NCBI GenBank assembly: GCA_914767715.1
Contig: OU612066.1
Coordinates: 17,367,001 to 17,431,000 of the forward strand
Source of the DNA: Membranipora membranacea
Taxonomy: Eukaryota > Bryozoa > Gymnolaemata > Cheilostomatida > Membraniporidae
DNA length: 64,000 bases
Direction: 5' to 3'
Below, one piece after another: positions 51,201-63,300 of this stretch. Each line of letters starts with the position of its first letter. Within the stretch, counting starts at the first letter, position 1. The notes beneath the pieces are model-generated. The model had not been told where the DNA came from. It ran no database searches and saw only the letters and a list, made by a program, of their open reading frames with translations. Both the position numbers and the translations under genes were made by a program.

Positions 51201-54200
51201 AAAGATATCGACACTCTGAAGAGTTGTCCTATCATAGCTCATAACAGCCTATTAAAAAGCAATCTGTAATGTGAGGGGTGACCCCTGTACTTTAGATCAG
51301 TAATCTCAAACATGGTTTATACCATAGCCGATAGTCACAACTTATGTGAGGATCTGTTCCAATGTGGTTATTTGTCAAAGTTACCTACCAAAAAATCCGG
51401 TAGCAGGCTCAGGGGTACCCGCTATTTCTCCTGTTTTGTTTTGCTACATTTCCATTGAGTACCCCAAAATGCAACTTCAAACTGACATCCCAAACATTAT
51501 AGGTCAAACTTGTTTAGTTATTTGTTGAACAGTTTGGTGCACCTGGAGTTTCAAAACTTAAATGGAGGCACATCCACATCGATTGTGGGAACTGGGAGTC
51601 CGACAAAAACCCGCCACCCGATCAGGACATGGCGGTGAAAGGTGAACCAAGGTGGACGTCCACATTGATTCATTGGCGAATAATTCTGACTCACGTAGGC
51701 AAATTTAGACTCCTCTGTTGAAGCATCTTGAAACAGTGTAAAGATCTTGGTCCAGTTGTTGTGTTGTAAGAAACTTACGATAGCCGCGTTCAGATCCATT
51801 TCACTCGGAACTGTGCGAAGAAAACTGCGATAGGTTTTAACATCGGATAGAGTGGGATCTTTGTCCGCGTAAGATACCTTGAACAAAAATGGATTGACAT
51901 GAGAGTAAAAGAAACCGTTCATAAGAAAAGAGCGATGTAAACGGCTTATGATGGTGATATTGAACTCTATTTTACGGTTTTGTATCAAATCAAATGTTCC
52001 ACTGAAAGTTCATAACACTCAGTGTGGAATAAATCCAATTTCAGCTTGAGATGGGTGGACAGTTTGATCAGACACCGATGTATCGATCACATAGTCTTTG
52101 CGAGGATGTTCACATCAAATCATTGAATCATCAACGCACCGAAAAATCCAATTATTCTGTCCAAAATCTATATCAACCCTCTTATGTATTAAACCAGCGA
52201 AAATGAATAAACCACTAGCAAAGTTCCATATGACAGCCTCAATGAATTTACTCTCATCATAAGAGAAGTGTCCGGATTTGGTAAAAATCAAGTTCAACCA
52301 ACTTTTGTAGCTCCCCATGGACACTCTAAGAGCCTGCAACCAAACTTGTGGCGCTGGTCTGACTACTCTTTGTCACATAATGCGCTAATCCCAATTTTGT
52401 TACAACATGCTCCACTCTGGTTGACTCAATGGCACCAGACTCAGTTACATAACTAAACAATTATACAAATCTTGTATTTATTGTAAATATTATTTACTTG
52501 GGACTTATATCCTCATCATGCAGCAGAGGTATCCCTAGATTTTATTCCAAAGGCGTTTTTTTTAAAATTGTTAAGCAAGAATTTGATTCACATGCATATA
52601 GTTAGCATATAGGGCTGTAAAAAAGCAGAATATGTCCTTGGAAAAATCTAAAAATGTATTCCACCATGTGTTGTATCTTCGTATGAATCACGATGTTTAA
52701 TTTTAGAGGATGCGTTATGTAAAGTTATGGATTCTCAAACAGATTTGACCCCTTTGGGATTTGCTTCCATGTGCCTACATATCGCTGAAAGGTTACATTA
52801 AATTTGATGCTGTGATCCGGGAAAAAATCTCCAGTGATAGTAATTCTAAGAATTCAAGTATATTTAGCAATACATTGTTCTCTGAGCCAACTTGAACATT
52901 AAGCAGCAATATATCTTTACAAATTATGCCGTTGATATGGAGTTTATAGGATTTTCAAATCCTTGGCAAATTTTCACACGATGCTTACATAGATCCATAG
53001 GGTTCGTAGGAGATAACTCCTCGAATCTTGATACTTTGTTGCATAACTGCATATATAATTGTTATAGTTTTTGTAGTGTTTGACCCAAAATTATATATGC
53101 AGATATATTCTGGAGTCCTGTGGGACTTAAATTGGCATGCATTTCTTTATCATCCCCGGGATTGGAAATAAATACATTAAAATCACAACTCCCTTGGCCA
53201 TTACCATTTCAAAAACAGCAACTTTGGACTTTGCAAATATTCGCAGTTATGCATTTGCCCATGCTCGGGTCATTGCCCACTGTGGCCTGTATTAATTATT
53301 GCCCACTGGATTCTGAGAAATTCAAAATGAAAATTATAATTATAAAGATATCTCTTTTGTTAATTAAAAAAAGTACATCAATTTTCACATTATTTTGCTG
53401 TAAATGGTCAAATGGGACACAGTACTCACCTGAGAGAGATTGAATGAAGTTACGGTCTCAGCCATGGGTTTAGTTACATTACTGCAGTAGTCTCCAAACA
53501 CGAAACTACGAGCTTGCCCACTGTCTATAAGGTCAAATAACTCCTTGGTAGCAATAGCCATGTCGCACTGTTCTCAAGTACAAGAAGTAAACTCACTTAC
53601 ATGTTTTGCTGAACATAAAAGTCGTAAACCAGTTGGTTATAAACGGGTGGTAGCAAAAGTTAATAAACTGGTGGTCAAGAATGAACAAAATATGAATCCT
53701 GCATTGAAAAGGAGAGAATGAGAGATCATAGAGAAACGTGAGGTTTATGACTATTTACCCAAGCTCACTTCAATTTATGTCACCCTCAAACTAGCTAATA
53801 TTTAAATCTCTCTGTTTAGATGAAAACATGGAGTCATATAACAAATGAGTGTTTTTTATACTGTATACTGTATATTGAGATTGATGAGTTGTTGAATATT
53901 CACTTGAAAAATAATATTTGTGATATCTTGCTCAGACCTAAGGCGAGCCTGATGACGTTTGTGATTCTATCTAGATGTATTATGAATATAACACCTCAAA
54001 GCCAATATAGGGTATGACCTTGCTCATGGGTGTATGTAGGAGTAGCCGAGCATTGAACCCTGATCAAGCATCCTCAAGTGCGCATGAAAAATTTGACCTT
54101 CTATGAACTTATGAGCTTATGATATGTCAAGTTCTTTTTCGCCTGGGAAAAACTTTGCCGATCTTGTTAAATGGAAAATGGTGATGAACTTGTTACCAGG

Positions 54201-57200
54201 TAGAGATAATTGGATCACCAGAGAGGTGATGGGGGGGGGGGGAGCTGTTATCAATGGGAACTGGGATGTCATCAAATTTTGACCACCCCAGGAACAATTA
54301 CAGCCTCAATTATTTTGACTGCCAAAATAATAACTATGCTGTAGGAGTAGGAGGTGGCTCAGTTGGCTCAAAGGTCGTGGGTTCAAATCCCACTGCAGTC
54401 CATCTTCTACTGGGGATTGGTTGGTCCCCCAGGTGTGCTCCGACCTGCCTGCAAACAGAGAGCAAATTGGCGCAGATATTGCGGCCTCGCCAATAAGGCA
54501 ATAATATTTCGCCGCCCATGCCTCGGGATGGGCGAGTGATAAGACATCGGATTTTAATCATTAGCCACGGGATAGAAAATGCCTCCATGGCTCGTCACCC
54601 TACATGGTATGTTTCTCCATACGCTGCCTAGGTCAAAAACGATAAGCTAGGGCGGTGATTCACCCTGGTGAGACCTCACTCGTCAGTTTCCTTAGTAATT
54701 AGAGTGCACACAGCCCTGTGGCTGCAATGCTGATGATATTCCTGGAAATTATGGTTGGATTATAGTGAATGATATTATATTATAAGAATCCAAAATGCTT
54801 CGAATAGAAGCATGTCCGGTTAATGTCGATAATGCCTCCAAGCTTAAGATTAAATATGGGTAATAAACTGATATACCATCCTGACATGTTTATGCTTATG
54901 GGTTTTTTTCTGGTTAGTTAATAATTGTACAAATATACATATGAATATTTACAATTCTCAGCTTTATCCTACATATTAGGTTTAAGTGCTCTGATGGACA
55001 AATGCGGGGTTGGTGCCAAAAAGTCAAAGGCGATGCCCTTGAGCATTTCCCGTCCTACTAGGTTCTGCTTCAACCCTCAACTTACGCAAAGGTTTGCTGT
55101 GTGAGCAAGATCAGCTTTGGGATGGAGGAGTAAATATTTGCTAGAGTGAAGTCTAGCTAGTTTAGGGGTGACTTTAAGATAGCTAGAAACAATTTTAACT
55201 AAGGAAGGAGTGACAGGGTTGAGTAAATGTTAGCGAGCCATAAAACTCACTTTTCTCTTGGACACTTCACTCCGTCAGGGTGTAACTGGTCATGATTTCT
55301 GCTTTATTGGTGGCAAAAGAGAAAATTCCTTCCCCTCAGTCAAAGTATCAAATTAGAATTATGATAACCTAGTCTGAGCCCCCCCCCCCCCGCAGGGGCA
55401 ACACATTCCCACATGAGTTGCCTCAGAGCTCTCTCCCTTTAGTTTTGAGTACAGTTGGCAGCATTGTGTTGAGTGTGAGATCACAGACAAAAATCTTTGC
55501 CATAATTGGCACTTTGGGAAATCCTTGACAGCAGCTTGATAAAACTGATACAAATATTTGCATTTGCTTGACAAACTCTTAACCCAATAATCTATAATAG
55601 TTATGAAATTTAGCAGCTGACTCGTACTCTCCTGATGCAGCTTAATTATGGATCGCTGTTAAATTATCTGAGGAATTACTGTCTAGACCAAAATACTTGT
55701 AGAAAAGGGTGTTTGTGACAAATAATACAAGCATAGGTCTTGGACTAATGACACATCATAGGGCCTCTATCTCTTAACCCGCACCTATCTTCACCCTATC
55801 CTCACCTCTCCTAACCTATCTCTGCTCTGTCCAGTTCGGTGAGCAGGAGAATGAAATACCCTAGAGAAGCAAATTATTAACAGGAGGAAAAGGTTGCCTT
55901 TTCACATTTAAGTTCAAAATATAGCAATATTTCTGACAAACTACTATTTGCTCGACTTCTTTTTGTTCTATAAACTCACAGCTTGGCTAAGATTGTTACT
56001 TGCTAATACAACGTCAGCCCAAAACTAGCTCAACTAAACACCTAGGCTAGGCTAGGCTAGCAGCAATAACTTCACACTTATAACAGTCATAAGATTCAGC
56101 ATACACAATGAAAACACCCTCCGAGATCTACAATACCCAAAGCCGGAACACCTAGATACATCGCCCCTTTGTTATTAACCCCAGGTCTTTCCAAAAGAAA
56201 CCTATGGGGTTTGTCAAGAAACAAAAATCCGGTGCTCAACTTCCCTGGTGGGATGGCTTTGTTTGCTTAGACGGTTTGCACATATGTCCTGTTTACTCTG
56301 CTGAATCACGTTGCACCACTTCCAGGTAGTACTGCAGTCTTATTATTCTTAGAATACTATCTCTAGTTATCAGTTAATAGCTTTATCAGTTTTATAGTTA
56401 TCAGTTGAAGTTATCAGTTTCCCTCGCCGGGGGGGCCATCGGGCGGGGGATGGCAAAAGTCTGGGGGACTCAGACTAGTTGTCAGTAGGTGATTCGCTTA
56501 TACAAAGCCACCATAAAACCGTACAACAGAGGAGTAGAGGACTGTCAAACCATTGCTATGTTTGATTATAATTAATTGGCATCAAGAATCACAACATACA
56601 TCCCTAGAGTTGAAGGGGTCTTTTTAAACCATCACTACATTTGATTGTAAATTTTCACACTCCACACACAATACTGTGACAATATACAAATTCATTTGTC
56701 CTTCTGCTCCATCTGAATTTAATCTTAGCCTTCCTGATGATCATGATGTCCATGATGACAACCAGTTGTCAATCAATTGCTATAAATTACTATGAAGAGT
56801 TGTATATTGGTGATGCTAAGGGTTGCATGATAGAAAGCCGGATGCTGCCTGAAGCTAATTTTTCTCACTTGTGATATCAATCAGTCACTAAAAGGATGCC
56901 CTTAGTTCCCATATTGTCAATACTCTCAACTGGTCAAAGCTTTATGACATAGTATCTAGTCATGTTCCTTCAATTTAAAGACTATGGAAGGGCCACAGCA
57001 ATATACAGTCTGGCAGCTAGTTCTGCAGTAATTATGCATTGTTTTCACATTTAGAAAATTCAGAGCACTTTAGGGTAAAAATTATGTACAGTGTTAGAAA
57101 TTGTCCTCCCTTCTCATCTTAGAGCTATGAGGTATTCATGCAGCCTAGTGCTGTGCCAACCTAATAAACTACTACTTCAAAATACTTAATCACCATTCTT

Positions 57201-60087
57201 TTCACATAAGTTCAAAACGATTATTGTTCCATTGTCAGGAGACATTTTACAACAGTAGATAACTTCATTTATGAATTTATACAGTTCTCTCAGGTAGATA
57301 CAAGTGATAGTTTATTGGGCTGGTTGAGCACTAGGCTTCTCAAATACCTCATACCTCATATATGAGAAGGAAGAACAATTTCTAACACTATACAAAATTT
57401 TTACCCAGGAGTGCTCTGAATTTTCTAAGTCTGAAAATATTGCGTAACTACTGCAGAACTTGCAGAACTTGCTACCAGACTATGTATTGCTGTGGTCCTT
57501 CTGAAGTCTTTAAAGCTACCAAAAGTCTCACCAATATTCCACACCGCAGGTGAATACACAAAAATTTCTACACCAGCTGGTTCAATTTTGTGCTATGACC
57601 CTCATTAATATTTGAGATTCAAACTTTATTACTAACTGTTCAGGTCCATGACCTAACAAACCCTCGTTTCCATAAAGAATTCTCGGCAGCACACTTGTAA
57701 AACGGCTCATTTTATGAGTATCCCATGATGCATTTTTTTGGATTTCCCAGTAAGAAGGATATGGGATTCCATGCTGTTACTGGGAATTACAATCCAGGAT
57801 TGCATTGTGAGAATGTTGATAGCCTCCGTTATACATTCAAAACTGTTCTAGAGTAATTTCACTGATAATAAATTGATGCCTTTATGAATGCAGGGAGCTT
57901 TGGAGAAACCTGATTATGTATATTATTTGTAGAAGTCATCACCCTTGCAATTAATGTCTTAATACTCAATCAATGTCATTGCAGTGGAAATATTGGTGAA
58001 TGTAATTACAGTTATTAAAAGGTGTCTGATTGCTGCTGCCTTTTGGCATCATTACACTGGCAAGACCTTGTACTTATAGATACTTATATCTACTTGTAAA
58101 GTAAATTGTGTTTTACATACAGTAAGATAGGTCTACAAAACCTCAATCCAATGTCAACGAGTTTAAATTTTCCGTCGAATTAATTTTTATTGTCTATCAC
58201 TCTTTTGTTTGCCGGAAGATATTATCTAGTGTGCAGTCATTCTGCTTACATCATCTCCCGATTATCTCCCCTTTGTAATTACCCATATTAATTATGCTAC
58301 TATTGCTGCTAGAGCATTGACTGTGTAATTCACAATGAAAACAAGAAAAGCTAACACATAACAAGGTCAGTCACAGCGGTACTCAGGAATTCATGTTTCC
58401 ATAACCATTCGAGATGCTCTTGATCAAGCGGGATATGACCATTCCTGCTATTTGTGTAGCATGAGTGGCATTTGAGATGGGAATACATTCCCACTACATT
58501 TTATTCAATTTGCAAAGGTTTTATTTTCCACTTGTCTGCTTAATTGAAATAGGAAATGGAATTGGAGACTGTTTGCTAGATGCTCGTGATACAGGTTATG
58601 GCAATTGAATTTATGATTTTGTGTCCTAGACTGTACCTGTATACTATTGCGTGTTCTTATGGGAATTTACTGGCCTAGCAACTAAATGTCTGATGAGAGG
58701 CAGCTATATACCCAAAGTACACTTCTGTGTCCCACTGTCTATCACAGAATTGGGGGAGTATTCCTACGAGCTTGCTCAACAATTAAATATTTTTTTGTTA
58801 TTTGTTAAGCAAACAGCAACTTGCATCATTTTATTCAGCTCAGCACAATTTGCAGACAATTGTCAATCTTAGTGACAGCAAACATGGCTCCTATTCAGCC
58901 CTTAGTCCCGAAGGTGCTTTGTGCAGCCCTGACACAAACCATTCAGCAATGTTTGTCCTGGGGCTATCCAATTGATGCCATCACTGCAGGTCAAGTTGAT
59001 ACAGACAATTTGCCATGCATAGTTTGTATTCCCAAAAGTAGAGTTAAACATTGAGTTATATATTCAGTCTACTACAGCTGGATATTATCATAAAGTACCT
59101 GGCCTTTTATGCTTGCTTGGATCTGGCGAATGGAATACTAAATGAGTTCCAAAAAACTCTTGATAGCCAAAAAACTGTCAGTTATGCACTTATTTGTTAT
59201 GCACTTATTTGTCATGTGGGTGGCATGATAGAAATAAATCATCCTTGCCAGAATCTATAATATAGTCTTAACCCTCCCCCTCCCCTCCCTCCTATTTGAT
59301 GCTCCCTGGCATGCTCAGTGTCATTTGGTCAATGTCTATATTTCTATTACTTTTTGGCTCCTATTTGGTGCTCCCCATGCTTGGTGTTGTTGTGGTATAT
59401 GTCCATGTCTAAATCTTTGTTGGCCACATTAAAAAAATGTCTGGTACAACAAACATGTCTCCCCATGAACTTTATGAATTGTGTCCTTGGCGATTTTTTC
59501 ATGAATAAGTAATCTTGAAAAGTCTGTAGATTCAAGCGACGAATTAAATGAATAACCATGCGCTCATTTGGTAACTCAAGTCTCAAGGAAAGTTCAACTT
59601 TCCTCATGAGGCCAATGGCATGTGTCAAGCTCCAAATCACACCTGTGGTACAATGCTTGACCCGTCCTTAGTGGCTGTATATCACAGGTGTTTTTAAGTT
59701 CGCCAAAATATATTTGTTCAAAATATCTTAATCAAGGGCGATGTAAATTTCCAAATCACAAATTTCACAATTGGTAGAATGTAGAAAAGGTATAGTAGGC
59801 AATATTTTGAAAAAAAAAGATGGATTCCAAATCATTTTTAGTTATTTGATAGTTTGAAATGGTTATCTTACCTTAGTGTCTACCCAGTGCACTGAGAGGT
59901 TATAGCGACTTAAATATGACGAATGCCTATTTATATCCTGTAACGCTAAGTCCACCGCAGGTTTAATTCCAGGTCCAATGTCACCATCGAAGGGCGCCAA
60001 ACCCACAATCACCAAATCTTTTAACTCCAGAACGGCCGTAGCCAATGCTGGTAAAATTATCCATATAGAGAAAAAAACCAGCACCAT
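39208..60087 (-). CDS. GABBR2: Metabotropic GABA-B receptor subunit 2
   Basis: Eighteen exons close to 913 residues: 60087-59872, 53567-53430, 51877-51695, 50663-50496, 49327-49127, 48655-48446, 48089-48029, 47856-47586, 47253-47121, 46753-46646, 46133-46011, 45528-45451, 44292-44191, 43704-43480, 42303-42130, 41791-41741, 41348-41219, 39377-39208. Subunit 2 couples to Gi/o and carries subunit 1 to the surface. A signal peptide (VLVFFSIWIILPALATA) leads into a periplasmic-binding-type Venus flytrap. FLRTVPSE, RIIIGYFD and YAYDGIWLMALALQ match GABBR2 more than GABBR1. Seven membrane segments run from exon 8 to 14; YIKMSSPNMNN, ARTWVMSIGFSLAFGAMFAK and IPALNDSKYIGLSVYN are diagnostic. Exons 15-16 form the cytoplasmic coiled coil (SSELEANMQNMEQRYKSDI) used to pair with subunit 1. 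Exon 15 starts at the acceptor near 42304; the open frame upstream is out of the splice. Exon 8 has a local Gly-rich insert (WGGGGHG). Confidence 0.95.
40296..40567 (-). CDS. GABBR2: Candidate alternative last exon of GABBR2
   Basis: In the last GABBR2 intron an acceptor-like ttttaacag on the minus strand opens a frame of 89 codons to a stop at 40296 (VDDRSDNNSGEIKGSES...). Exon 17 leaves one base of a codon; joined here it completes GTC and keeps the frame. The alternative tail would replace the usual 57 or so terminal residues with an acidic, Ser-rich one, giving about 947 residues. I see no clear AATAAA after it and no family match. Evidence is phase and acceptor only. Confidence 0.35.
54340..54760 (+). 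mobile_element. tRNA-derived SINE
   Basis: An internal RNA polymerase III promoter is visible: box A tggctcagttgg at 54355-54366 and box B ggttcaaatcc at 54380-54390, with tRNA-like spacing. A non-tRNA body follows (tgcctcgggatgggcg, tgcctccatggctcgtcacc) and an AT-rich tail near 54740-54780. The tRNA part cannot fold into a complete tRNA gene. It sits in GABBR2 intron 1, antisense to the gene. Confidence 0.65.
56974..57515. repeat. 540-base foldback with arms of about 165 bases
   Basis: The left arm (about 56974-57138) and right arm (about 57340-57515) are complementary with scattered mismatches. Matching pieces include tttaaagact at the ends, ccacagcaat, agtctgg.agc, aaaattcagagcac, taaaaatt.tgta.agtgttagaaattgt and tatgaggtatt. 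About 200 bases separate them. No coding capacity is visible. It is likely a foldback transposon or an inverted pair of a short element. Confidence 0.75.
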
Positions 60088-60154
60088 ATTAAAGGTGTGG
60101 TTCTAGAATCCAGTTAGAGTCCTTAAGTTGAGAAGCATATCTAAATCCACTTTA

Positions 60155-60302
60155 GCGCAGCAGTTTCTCATTTATCAAGTAGCAACCAGACCCGATTTCT
60201 TACCGCAATTGTTTCTCAATCTTCAAGTCTCAACCAGACCCGATTTTTTACCGCATCAGTTTCTCAATCTTCAAGTCGCAACCAGACCCGATTTCCCACC
60301 AA
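60155..60302 (+). repeat. Three-copy 48-base minisatellite at the GABBR2 start
   Basis: Three units of 48 bases share cagtttctcaatcttcaagt and caaccagacccgattt, with a few substitutions. The core aaccag falls at 60184, 60232 and 60280. The array begins about 70 bases upstream of the GABBR2 ATG, in its probable 5' UTR or promoter. Because the unit is a multiple of three, the plus strand has a 61-codon frame with 16-residue repeats (QVATRPDFLP); I regard this as a by-product. Confidence 0.85.
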
Positions 60303-63300
60303 AGTTAATGTGACTGATTACTTGATAATCAGAAGCACCAAAGCAGAATGAAGGAATGCGAAGGAGGAATATATACGCTGTTGACAGCAGTGCTTAACCG
60401 ATGCACTGTGAGCTTATAATATAGATGAATTATTATAATATAACCATTCTGATCAATCTAATTACGCTCTCTCTTGAACATAGTCGATGCCTCTCAAGAT
60501 GTCTTATTATTTACTGAAAGTTAAGCGCCAATAATGATCCGTAATCGATGAGCTCTTTCCCCGCTGTTATTTATGACCCTTGTCACTCTTATAATAAGTT
60601 ACAAGATTGTTTCCCTTTCCTCAAGCGGGTCTCTCTATATTCTCAGCTGCGCAGTGCTTGATACAATATGTCACTAGCCATTGAGTAAAGGATACAGCTA
60701 TTTATATAATATTGTGTCAGTTGCTAGTATCCTTATACAGTAATCAAGCACTTCTGTTACCCTGCTATATATACCGCTCAGTCCGTGTCAGTTTACCTAT
60801 GCAGACACATGGTTTGAATGTATGCAATGCAAACCCCAACCTTTTGTCCAGTCTTCTCATTGAATTATGCTCAATTGATTTTTGTTATTAGTAACATGGT
60901 AATTGACGCCAACTTTTGTACGAAATTAGCCTTTGTTTTATTTAACTTCTTAGTCCCAAAGCTTCTGTTTTTGTTGCATCAAATTGGATTGTAAAACTGC
61001 GATAAATAGAAATTAATTTGCTTTTTGAATTTCAAAGTGGATCGTATGTCAATGGTGTTGTAACAGGATTTTGTTAGAGCCAAGGGAATCGCTGTTATTC
61101 AAATCTATGGCTGTTGGCACCTGGCATCACACAGACATGACACCCTGGCCAATTAATATAATACGTATTTGACCATTAATTCAATTCACAAGTCTCCGTT
61201 TTACATACATGGATATTTCATGCGGTATTGTGCAGAGTCAAAAGTTTTCGTGGCATGCTTGAAATCGGCATACATCTGATACCCTCAGACCTGATGAGTC
61301 TCGAATCTTGACAGATGCCAGAATCTGTTATCAATAATCAGATGATGTCGCTACTTGTAGCTTGTGTTTACCAGCGGTATAAACATATCCCCATCTCCCT
61401 GCTGTAATAAGTTATCGGTTTATACAACCAAATTAAGAGTTGTTCCCTCAATATATTAACTGTTGTATAAGACGCTTCTAGTCATTGCTTCTAATAATGC
61501 AATAACAGCTCGCAGAAGAAAAACAGCTTGGACACTTAGGTTAAACATAGAATGCGTGTTGATGATGACCGGACATTAAAACTCAAAATGGCAATTCCTC
61601 AAGCCTTGAAAAATATTGTTATCATGCAGCAGTTTTGATTAAAAATGATCTATTTTCATATCATACATTTAGCCTTAGGTTAACATCTGTGAATTAGATT
61701 AGTGATTAGTTAATTAATTCGGCTCGTTTGATCTAAGCCCTTGAACTCAGATTTATTGGGTCATCAACAGCTCCACCCCACCAACTGACTGACTTTTCTA
61801 CTTGAACAAAATTCGATATCTGAAGGTATGATAAGATATTCATCACTGACTGGCCAACATCCTGTCCTGCTCCGAAACCAAAACAAGCAAGAGTTAATGT
61901 TCCACTGCGATCTACCGTATCTCTAGTCTGAGGGCATTCATGTATTGGAAGGAGAAATGATTCAGTTTATCCATCAAGCAAAACTTTTCACCATCTTTTG
62001 ATGGCATGTGAAATTGGCGGACATAAGATAACATATTCTTTACGAGTTATACCCTCTTTATTGCTAAGGGAGATAACTCTGAAAATGTTGCCGACGCCGA
62101 ACTTTGAAATTTGATGAAGCAATGTGGTATGACCATAAACGTATGTTTAAGGGTACGGCCATAAACATATTAAACCTATTTATATGTTTATGGGTACGGC
62201 TAACAACATTTAATTATATAGAATATGATACACACAGTAAAGCAATCACCAGAAGCATTTGTATGGTGAATTTCTGACAAAACTACTGACACCCCTACCT
62301 ATATCTCCTTCCAAGCTTTTGCCAACTAACTGCCTCAAACTAAGTTAAACTCATAACAGCGCAAAGTATGGCTGAAACTGTTGATATGAAAGCTCACCCG
62401 CCCTAACATCCCTGTACCCTGGTATCTAGATAATGGAAGCATTCACATACTGAAGTTGTCATTAATATGGACTAGAGGGGGGATAACTTGCAATCCAAAT
62501 TGTAAAGTTATCTCTTTCTGTTTAGGGATGTAGATTTTTTTCGACCTGTAAATGGTTTCGATAGGAGTAGGATAAGTCATCTCAGACCCCTAATGCAAGA
62601 TTGCCCGATCACCCTTAAATAACCAATACGTGCATCAAGCCCATTGAGGGCTAACCCTACAAGATGAAAATTTCCAGTGGATCTTCAGTTTTTTTCTTTT
62701 TTGCTTATCAATCATTAGCTAGATAATTTCATTGTCCTCAGATTTGAGCACAATTCAAAAGGAGCGTGTTTTAAGACATTTCAATTCTCGGTCAGGTTGC
62801 TGCAATGGCATCGGTGAATATGTTCATCATTAGCGTAATATTTTGTTCGACCATGGACTTGTCAAAGCGTTTATGAAGAGTTTTGTTTCACATATTCCCC
62901 CAAGATTATCTTGGGACTACAATTACATCCATGCATGCTTATGTTAGGTAAATCCTGATTTCTTTCTGATCTGTAGGCCTAAACTTCTAAATGTTTGCAC
63001 CTCTATCGGTATGGTATCTTATAGATCCAATTTGCCTGTATTCGAAGTTGCTCCCCTCCCCCCCCCCCACAACTAGCAGTGGAATGAGAGCAAACCAACG
63101 CAGGCAAACTGGATCAAACCTGGTCTAGGTATCATATAAGCATGAAGATTACTAGCACTACTAGAAGTTATGCCCTCATATTTTGGTTGAAGATAACTTC
63201 AAAGCCTTGCAAAGAAGAAACCGGTTCAAAATAAAACAACTTTTTCACTCCATGCTGGCTGGAGGGATATGTAAGATGCACTGTAACCCTGCTCTAACAG

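Larger units (their letters stand above)
53568..59871. other. GABBR2 intron 1 (6.3 kb)
   Basis: This is the largest intron. It holds a tRNA-derived SINE (54340-54760), a 540-base foldback (56974-57515), a G run near 54230-54242, a C run near 55381-55392 and a small CTAGG tandem near 56041-56060. Open frames on either strand have no splice or family support. Other GABBR2 introns show similarly unsupported short frames, for example 52115-52339 on the minus strand. Confidence 0.5.

Noticed and set aside
52115-52339. 74-codon minus-strand frame in GABBR2 intron 2
   Set aside because: Hydrophobic, no family resemblance, and GABBR2 exons 2 and 3 already join in phase without it.
54355-54420. Possible functional tRNA gene
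   Set aside because: Boxes A and B are present, but the acceptor stem does not pair and a SINE body follows.
54254-54588. Open frames of 60-85 codons on both strands
   Set aside because: They lie within the tRNA-derived SINE and are explained by it.
60155-60302. CRISPR-like array
   Set aside because: The units are contiguous with no unique spacers, and the genome is clearly animal.
60128-60313. Small gene with 16-residue repeats
   Set aside because: The frame follows from a 48-base tandem unit being a multiple of three; no splice or conservation evidence.
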